A stretch of DNA of 64,000 nucleotides from Rugalucina vietnamica (lineage: Eukaryota > Mollusca > Bivalvia > Lucinida > Lucinidae), in NCBI GenBank assembly GCA_964017185.1, contig OZ024872.1:59513817-59577816 (forward strand), written 5' to 3'. Position numbers and translations under genes: made by a program. Of this stretch, positions 10,709 to 21,136 are shown piece after piece. Position 1 is the stretch's first letter. The number at the start of each line of letters is the position of its first letter. The notes beneath the pieces were generated by a model. The model did not search any database, was not told the origin of the DNA, and was given only the letters and a program-made list of their open reading frames with translations.

Positions 10709-13700
10709 TCAAATAATCTTAACATAATCTGTGTCCTTAATAAAATCAAAAACTGCTGCTCTAATAATTTCAGCATGGGCAGGGCTAGGATTTAAAAGAG
10801 TATCAACTGTGATATTTTTGATGTCCGAAAAAGCATCCGTAATTTTCTTAAACATGGCCTGTCTTTGAATAAAATGGAAATTGCAAAAAAGTAAGTAATG
10901 GTCAGTGTATTCTATTTCCCCACAATGGGGACAGAGTGGATCTATGTCATTATGGAACTGGTTGTTAAATCTGATTCCATTTCGACCTAGCCTTAACCTA
11001 GTGTATAACCTATCCATGCGCCTGTCATCACTGTATTGGACCATTTTCACTGGAAGCTCGCTACTGAGCTCCCAGCGAAATCCCCTCCCGTGGTTTTTCC
11101 ATTGCGTTGCCCATTTTTGCTTAACTTTTTTCTTAATGATCCCATAGGCCTCTGTCTTCCCCAGCCGTAAAGATAATGCCCTCCCATAGGATGACCCGGC
11201 CTTAGCTGCTTCATCGGCTAGGTCGTTCCCTATTACGTTGCAATGCGAAGGACACCAATCCATGTATAGAATGATGTTGGCCCGTATAATGCTATCAATA
11301 AGCTGATTAATCTGGATAAGTAGGTCAGGCCTGGAATTGCTGTTACCGCTACGAATGGACCTAATGGAGCTTAGGGAATCAGTGAGAATGACCACCTTGT
11401 CTGGTCTTTCGGTGTTAACCCATTTAAGTGCCTCAATTATTGCTGTTAGTTCTGCTGAAAAAATTGACAGTTGACCGTTAAGCTTAAACTTTCTGGTCAG
11501 TTGAAATTCTGGGATTGCGAAGGCGCACCCTACCTCAGAAGTGGATTCATTTTTGCTACCGTCAGTAAAAATTTGCAGATATGAGCTATAGTTGTCCCTA
11601 ATCAAAGCCTTAGTCTTAATTTCAATGGATTTATTACTGTCCCGTTTCTTGTTGATGAAAGGTTTCAGGGTTTCCCTAGGGTTGATAGATCGTAAAGCAT
11701 GGGTGTCAGCGTATACAGGTGGTTGGACCTGCATGTCCTGTAATTGGTATTCAGATTGTAGGTCTCTGACCTGTACTACAAATGGAATTTTACCCTTGGC
11801 TCGGTCTCTCCTGGTATCATAGACTGAAAAATCGTACATGTCATTTAGCGGCAACTGGTCTCCATTAGCTGATGACCTCGCCCAGTATTTAAGGATTAAC
11901 TCTTCACGTCTTAACTTCAAAGGTGGTACACAACATTCAATCTGAACATCTATATTAGCAGTGGATTTATATGCCCCAGTGGCAATTCTTAGAGCTGCTG
12001 CCTGTATCCTATCTAACCTGGAAAGCTGAGATTGTGAAGCCGAAGCGTAAGCTTGGCACCCATAGTCAATTTTACTCCTAATGAGTGACTTATAAATCTT
12101 AATTAGTGTAACCTTGTCTGCACCAAATGAAGTTCCTGATAAATAACGCATAAGATTGAGATCCTTCTTACACCTTTCAATGAGCTGATCAATGTGTTTC
12201 TTCCAAGTAAGCTTACTATCTAAAGTCATACCTAAAAATTTACCATGAGATTTAAAGTCCAAAGTCTGATCCCCTACTTTAAGTTTAGGTACTGACTCAT
12301 CTGGTAATTTCTCACAGTTGTACATGACTACCTCTGTTTTACCCACTGAAATTTTGATACCTAGCGACGCTGCCCACTTATATATGATATCTAATATAGT
12401 TTGCATGAGCTGTACCAGACGCTTTTTGCTTTTGGCCGATTTCCAAGCTGCGGCGTCATCAGCGTACTGGGACAGCTCAGCGAACAGATCTTTCAAAACG
12501 TCATACTGTGTATTAGCAAGAATATTGAACAGAATAGGACTGAGAACACTGCCCTGTGGTGAACCATTATCAAGGGATTTGACCTCACTTATGTCTCCCC
12601 CCACCCTGACCTGTATTTTCCTATCTTTTAGAAAATCCTGTACCCAAGCTAATAGTCTGCCCTTTATGTTGAACTTAGTTAATTGGGCTAAAACACCATT
12701 GGTCCACATGAGGTCAAAAGCTTTCTCAAGGTCAAGAAATATACAAAGGAGCTTCTTATTTTCCATTTTCGCCTTTAAAATGGCTGTCTGTAGTCGAATT
12801 ATTTGGTCAAGAGTTGACCGGTTCTTCCGAAAACCTGATTGTGTGGGAGCAAGTAAATGATTGTTTTCAACATAGCTCGTTAGCCTGGTTCCTATCATGG
12901 TTTCCATTACTTTACAAACTGCGGAAGTGAGGGATATGGGTCTATATGACCCAGGATCATGGGGGGGTTTGCTTGGTTTTAGTAGGGGAACAATAGTACC
13001 AAGTTTCCACTGGTCTGGCAGCTTGCCTTCTGACCAGGATTTATTTATTAAATGTAATAGTTGCCACTTACAATGGTCGGAGGAGTATTTTAACATGTCA
13101 TAATGGATAGTGTCCGCCCCAGGGGCAGTGCTCTTCTTCTTATTAAGTGCAGTTGTTAATTCCTTAAAGGTGAAGAGGTCGTTGTAGGCCTCGCCCCCAC
13201 CCCCCTCAATGCTAGCCTGAACCGTCACTGTGATGTCCGGGTCTCGCTTCAGTTTTTCCGCTCTAAACTCGGGGCTCAATAGGTCATTACTGCTTACTTT
13301 TTGGTAGTGTTGAGCTAGAGCGTTTGCCTTATCAATGTTTTCCTGATGACGAGTGTTGTTGCTTTTCAAAACTTCTACTGGTTTGAACGGCTTGCCATTA
13401 AATTTAGAAATGAGGCCCCATAATTCCTTACTGCTTGTTTTATGGTTTAATTTGGATATTAATTCTTGAAATTTTGATTTTTGGGCCTGTTCTAAAGTTT
13501 CCTTACATTTGGAGCGCAGTTTTTTATATTCATTTTTGAGCTGTTCAGTTTTGTGCCGTCTCCATAGCTTATAGGCTCGCCGTTTTGCCTTAACTGCCAA
13601 AGTACACTCGTCATTCCACCAAGGGAGATGCCGCCGTTTACCTTGAAACATTGGCTTGGTTTGGGGGATAGTTTTTGAACAAACATCGAGTAGTGCCGAG

Positions 13701-14542
13701 TTAAAAAGTTCGTTACACTCTTCGATTGTTTTACCATTATAATCTAGTTGCAAGTTGCTGGTGAGTTTGCGAAAAAGGACCCAGTTTGCAGAATTTAGTT
13801 TCCATCGCGGTAGTTGCGATTGGAGTACAGATTTATGTTGATAATTAAACTTAGATATGATGGGGTAGTGGTCACTGCCTAGGCAGTTTTGGTGTACATA
13901 CCAGTGACAGTTCCTGCTAACATCTCGGGTGGTAAGGGTGAGGTCAAGAGCAGAGAGTTGGTTAGATACCGGGCTTAAGTAGGTCCCGGTCCCGTCATTT
14001 AGTATAACTAAGTCATTTTCCTCTACAAATTGATTAAACTCTTTACCTGCTGCAGTTTCACTTCCTAAATATTCTGTGTCCCAGAGGCTGTCGTGTATGT
14101 TAAAATCCCCCACTATTATAAAATGTTTACCCACTAGCGTTAAGATATGTTCAAAATCTCCTTGACTAATTAAATGTTTGCCATTAGTGTAAAGATTAAT
14201 GATATCTACGTTTTTGTTGTTACCGAAAATTCTAACAATTGAAACTTCTAGATGCTTATTTTTATGCTTATATGGAATTTCCTCAGAATCTAGTCCCTCC
14301 CGTATAAAAGTAGCAACCCCACCCCCCTGTTGGTCGTTCCTACGATATGAGACAGGTTCTTTATACCCCATAAAACGTAATTTTTTCTTATCTTGTGGAT
14401 TCCACGTTTCTTGAATACAGACAACCTCTGGTAAAACCTTAAAAGTTAGCAAGAAATCATAGAACTCGGCCTTCTTGTGCCGCATGTCATAGCCATATAA
14501 ACTACGGGCATTCCATTGTAGCACAGTGAATTCCGAGTCCAT
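10709..14542 (-). CDS. LINE ORF2 polyprotein: endonuclease, reverse transcriptase, RNase H
   Basis: An uninterrupted 1277-residue frame. Residues 1-230 are an apurinic-type endonuclease, with N11 in QWNARSL, E45 in CIQETW, D146/N148 in GDFNIHD, D200, and SDH 223-225. Residues about 455-760 are reverse transcriptase, with FLDLEKAFD (D604), SPQGSVLSPILFN at 661 and the active site YADD at 693-696. Residues about 985-1120 are RNase H with the catalytic set D994 (FTDGS), E1031 (SAEL), D1055 (LTDS) and D1107, plus H1100. A C-x2-C-x7-H-x4-C knuckle follows at 1204-1220. All key residues are present, so the protein could be active for target-primed reverse transcription. It lies 64 bp after ORF1 on the same strand. 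Confidence 0.93.
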   Translation of the reverse strand: MDSEFTVLQWNARSLYGYDMRHKKAEFYDFLLTFKVLPEVVCIQETWNPQDKKKLRFMGYKEPVSYRRNDQQGGGVATFIREGLDSEEIPYKHKNKHLEVSIVRIFGNNKNVDIINLYTNGKHLISQGDFEHILTLVGKHFIIVGDFNIHDSLWDTEYLGSETAAGKEFNQFVEENDLVILNDGTGTYLSPVSNQLSALDLTLTTRDVSRNCHWYVHQNCLGSDHYPIISKFNYQHKSVLQSQLPRWKLNSANWVLFRKLTSNLQLDYNGKTIEECNELFNSALLDVCSKTIPQTKPMFQGKRRHLPWWNDECTLAVKAKRRAYKLWRRHKTEQLKNEYKKLRSKCKETLEQAQKSKFQELISKLNHKTSSKELWGLISKFNGKPFKPVEVLKSNNTRHQENIDKANALAQHYQKVSSNDLLSPEFRAEKLKRDPDITVTVQASIEGGGGEAYNDLFTFKELTTALNKKKSTAPGADTIHYDMLKYSSDHCKWQLLHLINKSWSEGKLPDQWKLGTIVPLLKPSKPPHDPGSYRPISLTSAVCKVMETMIGTRLTSYVENNHLLAPTQSGFRKNRSTLDQIIRLQTAILKAKMENKKLLCIFLDLEKAFDLMWTNGVLAQLTKFNIKGRLLAWVQDFLKDRKIQVRVGGDISEVKSLDNGSPQGSVLSPILFNILANTQYDVLKDLFAELSQYADDAAAWKSAKSKKRLVQLMQTILDIIYKWAASLGIKISVGKTEVVMYNCEKLPDESVPKLKVGDQTLDFKSHGKFLGMTLDSKLTWKKHIDQLIERCKKDLNLMRYLSGTSFGADKVTLIKIYKSLIRSKIDYGCQAYASASQSQLSRLDRIQAAALRIATGAYKSTANIDVQIECCVPPLKLRREELILKYWARSSANGDQLPLNDMYDFSVYDTRRDRAKGKIPFVVQVRDLQSEYQLQDMQVQPPVYADTHALRSINPRETLKPFINKKRDSNKSIEIKTKALIRDNYSSYLQIFTDGSKNESTSEVGCAFAIPEFQLTRKFKLNGQLSIFSAELTAIIEALKWVNTERPDKVVILTDSLSSIRSIRSGNSNSRPDLLIQINQLIDSIIRANIILYMDWCPSHCNVIGNDLADEAAKAGSSYGRALSLRLGKTEAYGIIKKKVKQKWATQWKNHGRGFRWELSSELPVKMVQYSDDRRMDRLYTRLRLGRNGIRFNNQFHNDIDPLCPHCGEIEYTDHYLLFCNFHFIQRQAMFKKITDAFSDIKNITVDTLLNPSPAHAEIIRAAVFDFIKDTDYVKII

Positions 14543-14606
14543 CCTAAAAATTGAGTCCTATTCACAAACTTTGTTTATTACTAAATTAACAAAAAAAAAA
14601 AAAAAA
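14543..14606 (-). other. Spacer between LINE ORF1 and ORF2
   Basis: 64 bp with a run of about 17 A on the plus strand (U-rich in the element RNA) just after the ORF1 stop. ORF2 must be reached by re-initiation or internal initiation; no overlap exists for frameshifting. Confidence 0.6.
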
Positions 14607-16310
14607 TTAGTACATGTAAAAGCCTGCGTTGTTTACCTTTCCCCTGGTTATCATTGGCGGAGTTAGTTTAACACCCGGTATATCAACTGTCCTAAAATTT
14701 AACAGGTGCGTCTGCTTATTTTGCCTATTTCTATGACCCTGATACTGATGCGGTGCCACGGGAATGCTGCGTGGTTGTCGTGGTTTTTTGGGAGTTTTGT
14801 GTGGTATTTTGGCTGGGGGTCTTGGTGCATGCTTATGCTGTTGTTGAGGCTGCTGTTGGTGTTCGTTACACATGCGTGTTATATTTCTGTGGAAAACTTG
14901 GGTGTAAGTTTCCTCAGAAGCCTTGACAGCATTAGGCTTTGGTGCAGTGGGCGTTTCTGTTTTGGGGTTGTGTTCCGGTGCAGGGGGTGGGTCCTGTGAT
15001 TGCGCTTGTTTTCGTGGCAGTTGGGGTACCACTCGCTCTTTGGCGGGTGAAGGTGCTTGCTTGGGTGCCGGTTGCTGCTTTGCGGTATTTGCCTGTGCGG
15101 GGGGTATTTGTGCGCTCTCGGACATGTCGTTAGTGGTATCAGGTTCAATGACAATAGGTGTATCCTCAGTGCCTATGAAAAAATGTGGGCTGGCTACTAA
15201 AAGTTCTAAGTATTTGTCTCGGTTTTCTGTCTGCATGTTTTGTAGTCTGGCTAAGTTGTTGGAGCTGAGTAGATGTTTAAGAACGAGTGTAAGATCTTTA
15301 ATATGGATGAAGTTTTTGTTAGACGGTATGGCATTTATTGCTTGTTCTGGTATCTTGAGGTCTGGAAGTGGAGCTGCGTTAACATGGGTGGGTGGGGTAA
15401 CTTGGGGTTGAGCATTTGCCTGCTTGGCGGGGTTATCTTTAGGGGAGAGAGCTTGTGCATAGGTCTGGCCTTTGTCACTATGGGGGATGTTGGTTGCCTT
15501 TGGATGAGCGGTGGCATTGTTTTCCTTAGTACTGAAATGGGCATGTCTCCTAGCTTCCCATTCCTGGGTAATGGTCATATTCTTAATTCTGATTTCCTCC
15601 TTGTATTTGAGCCAAGCAGGACACATGGGGTGGTTAGCAGTATGATTATTATCATTATCATTACAGTTATAGCAACGGAATGGGTATCTGCGGAAGTCTA
15701 CTCTACACTCATTACGTAAATGATTACTACTACAATTAGTACATCTGGTTTTTGTGCTTTTACATTTTGAATCCCTATGGCCAAATTCCTGACATTTATT
15801 GCATCTAACTGGTGTATAGTACATAGGTTTGACTGCCTTGATCTGGTCGGTACCTTCAATAAATAGTGGTGGTAAGCTAGTCTCAAAAGTCAATATTGCT
15901 CTGCCTGTATTTTTGCCGTGTTTACTGTAAATTGGTTGAAATGAGCTAATGTTGTTTTTTCCGAAAGCAAAAGTGTCCCTAAATTGCGTTTCATTAGCCC
16001 CATTTGTTTCTACTATGCCTTTACTGTATTTAGGTTTGGTATTCTTATTGGCTTGTTTAGTATGTTTGTTTACATGTCCTGTCTGTTTATTTGATTTGTT
16101 TACAACTTTAAGTGTAGGTAGGGTGCTACTTTGGTTTACAAACTGTTTTGCCTTATTGTATAGATGTTGCGGTAGCTTAAAGGTTAGTTCAGTGTTTGCA
16201 GTCATGACCTTAACGGTTTGCCCTATGTGCTCATAAAATGTCTTGCATATTCTGCCAGCTAGAGTAGAGTCAATAAATCCCCTGTTCAACAATGTAAAAG
16301 TCATGAACAT
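14607..16310 (-). CDS. LINE ORF1 (gag-like nucleic-acid-binding protein)
   Basis: A 567-residue frame. Three cysteine knuckles lie in a row: C170-x2-C173-x4-H178-x4-C183, C190-x2-C193-x3-H197-x4-C202, and a looser C213-x2-C216...H223/H227...C230. The preceding stretch (GRAILTFE ... YYTPVRCNKCQEFGH) follows the usual pattern of I/Jockey ORF1 proteins, where a degenerate RNA-binding fold precedes the knuckles. The C-terminal half is rich in Pro, Gln, Ala and Lys and is probably disordered. Such proteins coat element RNA and form the RNP. The start at 16310 leaves only 40 bp of leader before the duplication, which is short; a small 5' truncation cannot be excluded. Confidence 0.88.
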   Translation of the reverse strand: MFMTFTLLNRGFIDSTLAGRICKTFYEHIGQTVKVMTANTELTFKLPQHLYNKAKQFVNQSSTLPTLKVVNKSNKQTGHVNKHTKQANKNTKPKYSKGIVETNGANETQFRDTFAFGKNNISSFQPIYSKHGKNTGRAILTFETSLPPLFIEGTDQIKAVKPMYYTPVRCNKCQEFGHRDSKCKSTKTRCTNCSSNHLRNECRVDFRRYPFRCYNCNDNDNNHTANHPMCPAWLKYKEEIRIKNMTITQEWEARRHAHFSTKENNATAHPKATNIPHSDKGQTYAQALSPKDNPAKQANAQPQVTPPTHVNAAPLPDLKIPEQAINAIPSNKNFIHIKDLTLVLKHLLSSNNLARLQNMQTENRDKYLELLVASPHFFIGTEDTPIVIEPDTTNDMSESAQIPPAQANTAKQQPAPKQAPSPAKERVVPQLPRKQAQSQDPPPAPEHNPKTETPTAPKPNAVKASEETYTQVFHRNITRMCNEHQQQPQQQHKHAPRPPAKIPHKTPKKPRQPRSIPVAPHQYQGHRNRQNKQTHLLNFRTVDIPGVKLTPPMITRGKVNNAGFYMY

Positions 16311-16350
16311 ATAGCCAGATATGGTATTTGGGCTGTCTGCTGTTTCTTCT

Positions 16351-16364
16351 TTGTGGAAGCAAAG
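16351..16364. repeat. Target-site duplication of the I-type LINE (5' side)
   Basis: TTGTGGAAGCAAAG, identical to 6907-6920. Confidence 0.85.
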
Positions 16365-17851
16365 TTAAATACATAAATATTTATATTCTATGATGCCTTA
16401 GAAGCAGTTAAACCATTTGGAAGTGGGTGGGATTTAACTTCTGGTTTTCAAACATGAAGTCCAACCCCCTTTCCTGCCCCAAAGCAGGCAATAAAATTTG
16501 AACAAAACATACGTATTGCAACTTCTGCAACATGGCATGATGTCCTCTCATGTGTAAGTCAGGTGGAATTTTATGACCACTCCTGGAGCTGTTACACGAC
16601 AATAAAGTAAACTTCAGGTTGCAGTTAAAGTCAACAAAAAAACACCTGGTAACGATACAACCTGTATCTGGACAATTCTAGCAGAGACACCATGCATAAA
16701 CCATAAAATTGATAAAAAAAAAAATTCTTTGTTTATATTGAGTAACCACTCATTACAGTAGGTCACTGAAAATACTACATATTTATATTTCATTGAACTT
16801 GTTGAGTTGGATTTCAAGAAACAAAATCAACCCATCCATCATTTGTCCTTCAATCATTCGTACATTGTGTTCAAGCCTTTAATTCAAACCATAAAATCAT
16901 ATTTAATATTTAAGACAACATCTTTTTTCTAAACTTGAATTCAGTATCCTAACATGACTGAAAAATCATGAACTGGGACATAAACATTAATACAAATACA
17001 CAACTTTACACATGATAGCAGCTACAAACCCCTGGCTCTGGAGTTGCGATATTTTTTTTTATTTTTATTTATTTATTTTTTATTTTTTCTATTGGCTCAA
17101 TTAAATTAATAGCTTAAGTCCAATTCGCATGCATCAAATTTACATGCATGTAAATTAACTCTGGTGTGTAAATTTTACTTGGGGTAAGCAAGCGCATGCT
17201 AACACAAATACACACTGGAGTAAATTTACCCATGAGTAAAAAGTCTGACCAGATGCAATTTTCAACTTTTAGAGGATGAAATTTTCACATTTTTTGTGCT
17301 TTACTGATTATATGACAGCTGCTGAAACTGTTGACATTGTTGATGCATAAGAGTTTATTACCATTCAACACATTTTAATCATATGGAGTATAGTCAGCCA
17401 CACTATTTCTTCATCAGTCTTGGTGAGGATCTTTATGGCATTTTAAAGTATTGAAATTCCTTGTGAAAGGATGATTATTGGGATCTGTTTAACTGGTAAG
17501 GTTATAAGCCTGACCATTAAATGACCAGACCTAATGTTGATACATTTTACTAAGTCTAACACATTCTAGTTTGCAAATATGTACTATCATTGGTAAGGAT
17601 CTTCTTAGAAAATCAAGAATCATTTTCAGTGCTTCCTTTCCAATCATATATTCTGTCACATATATATATGATTGCACTTCTAACTATTATTTAACAATCA
17701 TTAGATTGTATGGAATTCTGTAACAAAATGACATGTATCTTAACTATGGTCTTTTCTGACTGCTATACCTCTCTCTCTCGTTTCAGCCCCGACAGTCCCC
17801 ACAACATTTTCATTTCAATTTCAAGTCTTATTATTTCCTTAATCATGCATA
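16365..17851. other. Intron, no gene seen
   Basis: AT-rich. It contains a T/A-rich stretch at about 17050-17085 and a small self-complementary patch around 17127-17155 (ACATGCATGTAAATT). No exon, RNA gene or family repeat recognised. Confidence 0.4.
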
Positions 17852-17984
17852 AAAAATACAAACTTGGGCTTTAAGGTGGTTTGAGGAGTGGTATGAGGTG
17901 GTTTGTGGTGGTTTGTGGTGTGGTTTGTGGTGGTTTGTGGTAGTTTGTGGTGGTTTGTGGTGGTTTGTAGTGTTTAGTGCCACC
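17852..17984 (-). repeat. (ACCACAAACC)n minisatellite element, reverse copy
   Basis: Reads (GGTTTGTGGT)n followed by GTGTTTAGTGCCACCC on the plus strand, with AACTTGGGCTTTAAGGTGG at the far end. It mirrors 3426-3556 and is again joined to a broken GAGCCGC-family MITE. Confidence 0.7.
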
Positions 17985-18060
17985 CTCTGTACCTGTACAG
18001 GACAGTTTATGTCGGACCTGATCAGAAACCCCAAATGTTGATTTTCTGGTGTCGCGGCTG
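17985..18060 (+). repeat. Foldback MITE, right part only
   Basis: From TCTGTACCTGTACAGGACAG through GTCGGACCTGATCAGAAACC to the right end GTCGCGGCTG, followed by ATAT. The hairpin half is missing; the GTGCCACCC end of the minisatellite element takes its place. Confidence 0.7.
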
Positions 18061-18130
18061 ATATATTTACGCTTTTGTTAATGCTTCTTTATGTGATTGT
18101 GTTGGCCTAGTGTAGAGTGACAGACCATTA

Positions 18131-18420
18131 CGAAAACTTGCCCATGCAATATAAAAATTTTTCAGCTATAGAAACTTAAAATTTTGTTAGAAAAATTACA
18201 ATATTTTTTACATTTTTGCTGAAAACATGGATTGTGGGTACTCATTAGAACGGCCACGTCGAGGCGGTTCTAACGAGTACTCACAATATATGTTTTGGAC
18301 CAAATATAAGAATTATAGTATACCACTGCATACCCCAGGTTTACTATATAAAAGGGGGGTTTTAAAAGGGGGTAATCATTGCACCGACATGTTTTCCTTA
18401 TGCTTTGGCACAAGAGGTAG
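18131..18420 (+). repeat. Repeat with a strong hairpin (ACTTGCCCATGCAATATA family)
   Basis: Same family as 929-1013 plus 2589-2755. It includes an inverted repeat whose 21-nt arms at 18231-18251 and 18267-18287 pair at 19 of 21 positions around GGCCACGTCGAGGCG. Then come TATATAAAAGGGGGG and GGGGGTAATCATTGCACCGACATG. Class unknown. Confidence 0.5.
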
Positions 18421-18594
18421 GGGATTTCCAACCCTGCTGGCAACAATTTTTGTCCTCTTGAGTAAAGCACAGAGTCGAGGTCCTGACATGATGTCCACAG
18501 CCAGGGAAAAAGTCGGGGAAAAATGTTGTTTTTTTTCGAGGTCAAGGATTATTGTCAGGGAATTTTGTCATCAGTGAGGGAATTTTGCATTTTT
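18421..18594. other. Intron, nothing recognised
   Basis: No supported feature. Confidence 0.4.
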
Positions 18595-20750
18595 AGCTCA
18601 CCTGAGCCGAAGGCTCACAAGGTGAGCTTATCGGATGGCCATGATCCGGCGTCCATCTGTCCGTCGTTCGTCCGTCCGTCGTCCACAATTTCAAAGATCT
18701 TCTTCTCTGAAACTACTTGGCCGATCTTGTTGAAATTTTATGTGGAGCCTCCTTGGGTAGTGGCATTGAAAGTTTGATCGTGAAATCTGGGTCACATGAC
18801 CAAGATGGCCGCCATGCCCATATATGGTAAAAAACACTCAAAAATCTTCTTTTCCAGAACCGGCGGGCCGATTTTCATGAAACTTGGTATGTAGCATTTG
18901 GGTCTTCAGCACATCATTAGTTTGATAAAATGATGACACTAGGATGACCTTGACCTATTTCATGACAAGGTCAATTTTGGAAACATAGGCTTTTACAAGG
19001 GAAAAAGTGAAAACTATAGAATTTTTTTAAACTATTGCAGCCTGAGACTTGAAAAGTGGTAGATGCAATTAACTAATGGAGTAGATGAAGGTATGTGATT
19101 AATGTAAGTCAAGGTCATCTCTTGACTTTGGCCAGTCTGTCGTCCATACACAGTTTTCAAAAATTTTCTTCTCTGAAACTGCTAGGCCAATCAAAGTGAA
19201 ATTTTATGTGGAGCATTCATGGGTAAAGGGAATGAAAATTTGATCGCAAAATCTGGGTAACGTGACCAAGATGTTCACCACGCCCATATATAGTAAAAAA
19301 CACTCAAAAATCTTCTTCTCCAGAACCAGCAGGCAGATTTTCATGAAACTTGGTATGTAGCATTTGGGACGTCAGCCCATCATAGTTTGATGAAATGATG
19401 ACACTAGGATAACCTTGACCTATTTTACGACAAGGTCAATTTTGGAAACATAGGCTTTTACAAGAGAAAAAGTGAAAACTATAGAATTTTTTGAAACTAT
19501 TGCAGCCTGAGACCTGAAAAGTGGTAGATGCAAACAACTAATGGAGTAGATGAAGGTATGTGATTAATTTAGGTCAAGGTCATCTCTTGACCTTGGCCAG
19601 TCTGTTGTCCATACACATTTTTCAAAAATCTTCTTCTCTGAAACTGCTAGGCCAATCAATGTGAAATTTTGTTTGGAGCATCCATGGGTAGGGGGAATGA
19701 AAGTTTGATCGTGAAATCCTGATCACATGACCAAGATGGCCACCATGCCCATATATGGTAAAAAAAAACAACTCAAAAATCTTCTTCTCCAGAACTGGCA
19801 GGCTGATTTTCATGAAACTTGGTATGTAGCATTTGGGTTTTCAGCCCATCATAGTTTGATCAAATGATGATGCTATGATGACCTTGACCTATTTTACAGC
19901 AAGGTCAATTTTGGAAACATAGGCTTTTACATGGGAAAAAAGTGAGACTATGGATTTATTTGAAAATTGTTGCAGACTGAGACCTGAAAAGTGGTAGATG
20001 CAAACAACAAATGTAGTGGATGAAGGTGTGTAATTAATTTAGGTCAAGGTCATCTCTTGACCTTGGACAATTTGTCGTCCATACACACTTTTCAAAGATC
20101 TTTTTCTCTGAAACTGCTTGGCCACTCAAAGTGAAATTTTATGAGGAGCATCCATGGGTAGCGGGAATGAAAGTGTGATTACGAAATCCTGGTTACATGA
20201 CCAAGATGACTGCCAAGCCCATATATGGTAAAAACCACTCAAAATCTTCTTCTCCAGAACTGGCAGGCAGATTTTCACGAAACTTGGTATGTAGCATTTG
20301 GGACTCCAGCCAATCATAGTTTGATCAAATGATGACCCTAGGATGACCTTGACTTATTTTACGGCAAGGTCAACTTTGGAATCATAGGCTTTTACATGGG
20401 AAAAGGCAAAAACAATGGATATTTTGGAAACTGTTGCAGCCTGAGACGTGAAAGTTGCTAGATGCAGACAACTAATGGAGTCAGTGAAGGTAAGTAATAA
20501 ATTAAGGCCAATGTCATTTCTTGACTGTGACCCAAGGTCATTTAAATATCAAAATTAAGATAATGTTTTTCTTAGAAATCACTGGGTTTGGAAACTATTT
20601 GCAACCTGAGACCTAAAACTTGGCAGATGCAGACAACTTATGAAGTCAATAAAGGTGTGTGAGTATTCAAGGTCAAGGTCATTTCATGATGACTTAATAC
20701 ACCAAGAACAGGCTTCAGGTGAGCATTCTCAGGACCATTGGTCCTCTGGT
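18595..20750 (+). mobile_element. Tandem-cored helitron-like element, four units
   Basis: Left end AGCTCACCTGAGCCGAAGGC followed by a (GTCCGTC)n patch; right end TTCAGGTGAGC followed by the hairpin AGGACCATTGGTCCT. Four roughly 465-bp units with tGACCAAGATG at about 18797, 19263, 19730 and 20198, belonging to the subfamily with GTATGTAGCATTTGGG and CAGCCCATCATAGTTTGAT. The last unit is followed by a unique 3' segment. No transposase. Confidence 0.75.
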
Positions 20751-20917
20751 TAGCCAAAAGTCGGGGAAAGGCCGGGACATTTTGAAAGAAAGTATATGGA
20801 TTCCGATTGCAAAAGATACAAAGAATAATGGCTAAAGCATTTTCTTCATGTTTGGATTTTATAATATAAATTAATAACAACAAGAGTATTATGTTTTCAT
20901 TGATAATAAGAGGCTAG

Positions 20918-21056
20918 AACATTCTTTTCTGTGCATTAACATTTGCCAAGCCCAAGGGCAATAATATGTTGCAGCCCACATGGTGTAGAGGTGAGGACTG
21001 CAACACATTATTGCCTGAGGGCTTGGCAAATCTTAATGCACTTGGAAATGAATGTT
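20918..21056. repeat. Foldback MITE, 139 bp
   Basis: Near-perfect inverted repeat with arms of about 55-60 bp. The left arm reads AACATTCTTTTCTGTGCATT then TTTGCCAAGCCC; the right arm reads GGGCTTGGCAAA then AATGCACTTGGAAATGAATG. The loop carries GCAGCCCACATGGTGTAGAG. Flanking duplication not evident. Confidence 0.7.
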
Positions 21057-21096
21057 GTATCGTCATTGTTATGTACCTTTCCTTCAGCGCACACAC

Positions 21097-21136
21097 ATTT
21101 TATTTATTTATTTATTTATTCATTTATTTATTTATT
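21097..21136. repeat. (TTTA)n microsatellite
   Basis: About ten TTTA units with one TTCA variant, immediately before a helitron-like element. Confidence 0.85.

Larger units (their letters stand above)
6921..16350 (-). mobile_element. Full-length non-LTR retrotransposon, I superfamily
   Basis: A 9.43-kb minus-strand LINE bounded by identical 14-bp target duplications (16351-16364 and 6907-6920). In element order it has a 40-bp 5' leader, ORF1 with three zinc knuckles, a 64-bp spacer, ORF2 (endonuclease, reverse transcriptase, RNase H, CCHC), a 3.8-kb 3' region and a short (TAC)n-like tail (ACTACTACTA) instead of poly(A). Two ORFs, a C-terminal RNase H and a simple-repeat tail fit the I superfamily (I, Nimb or Ingi-like clades; the clade was not resolved). 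Both ORFs are open and the duplications are perfect, so the insertion looks recent. Confidence 0.85.

Noticed and set aside
12318..12860. 180-codon plus-strand frame
   Set aside because: Lies antisense to the reverse transcriptase of LINE ORF2; a shadow of that gene.
15273..15719. 148-codon plus-strand frame within LINE ORF1
   Set aside because: Antisense shadow of the long Pro/Gln-rich ORF1; no independent support.
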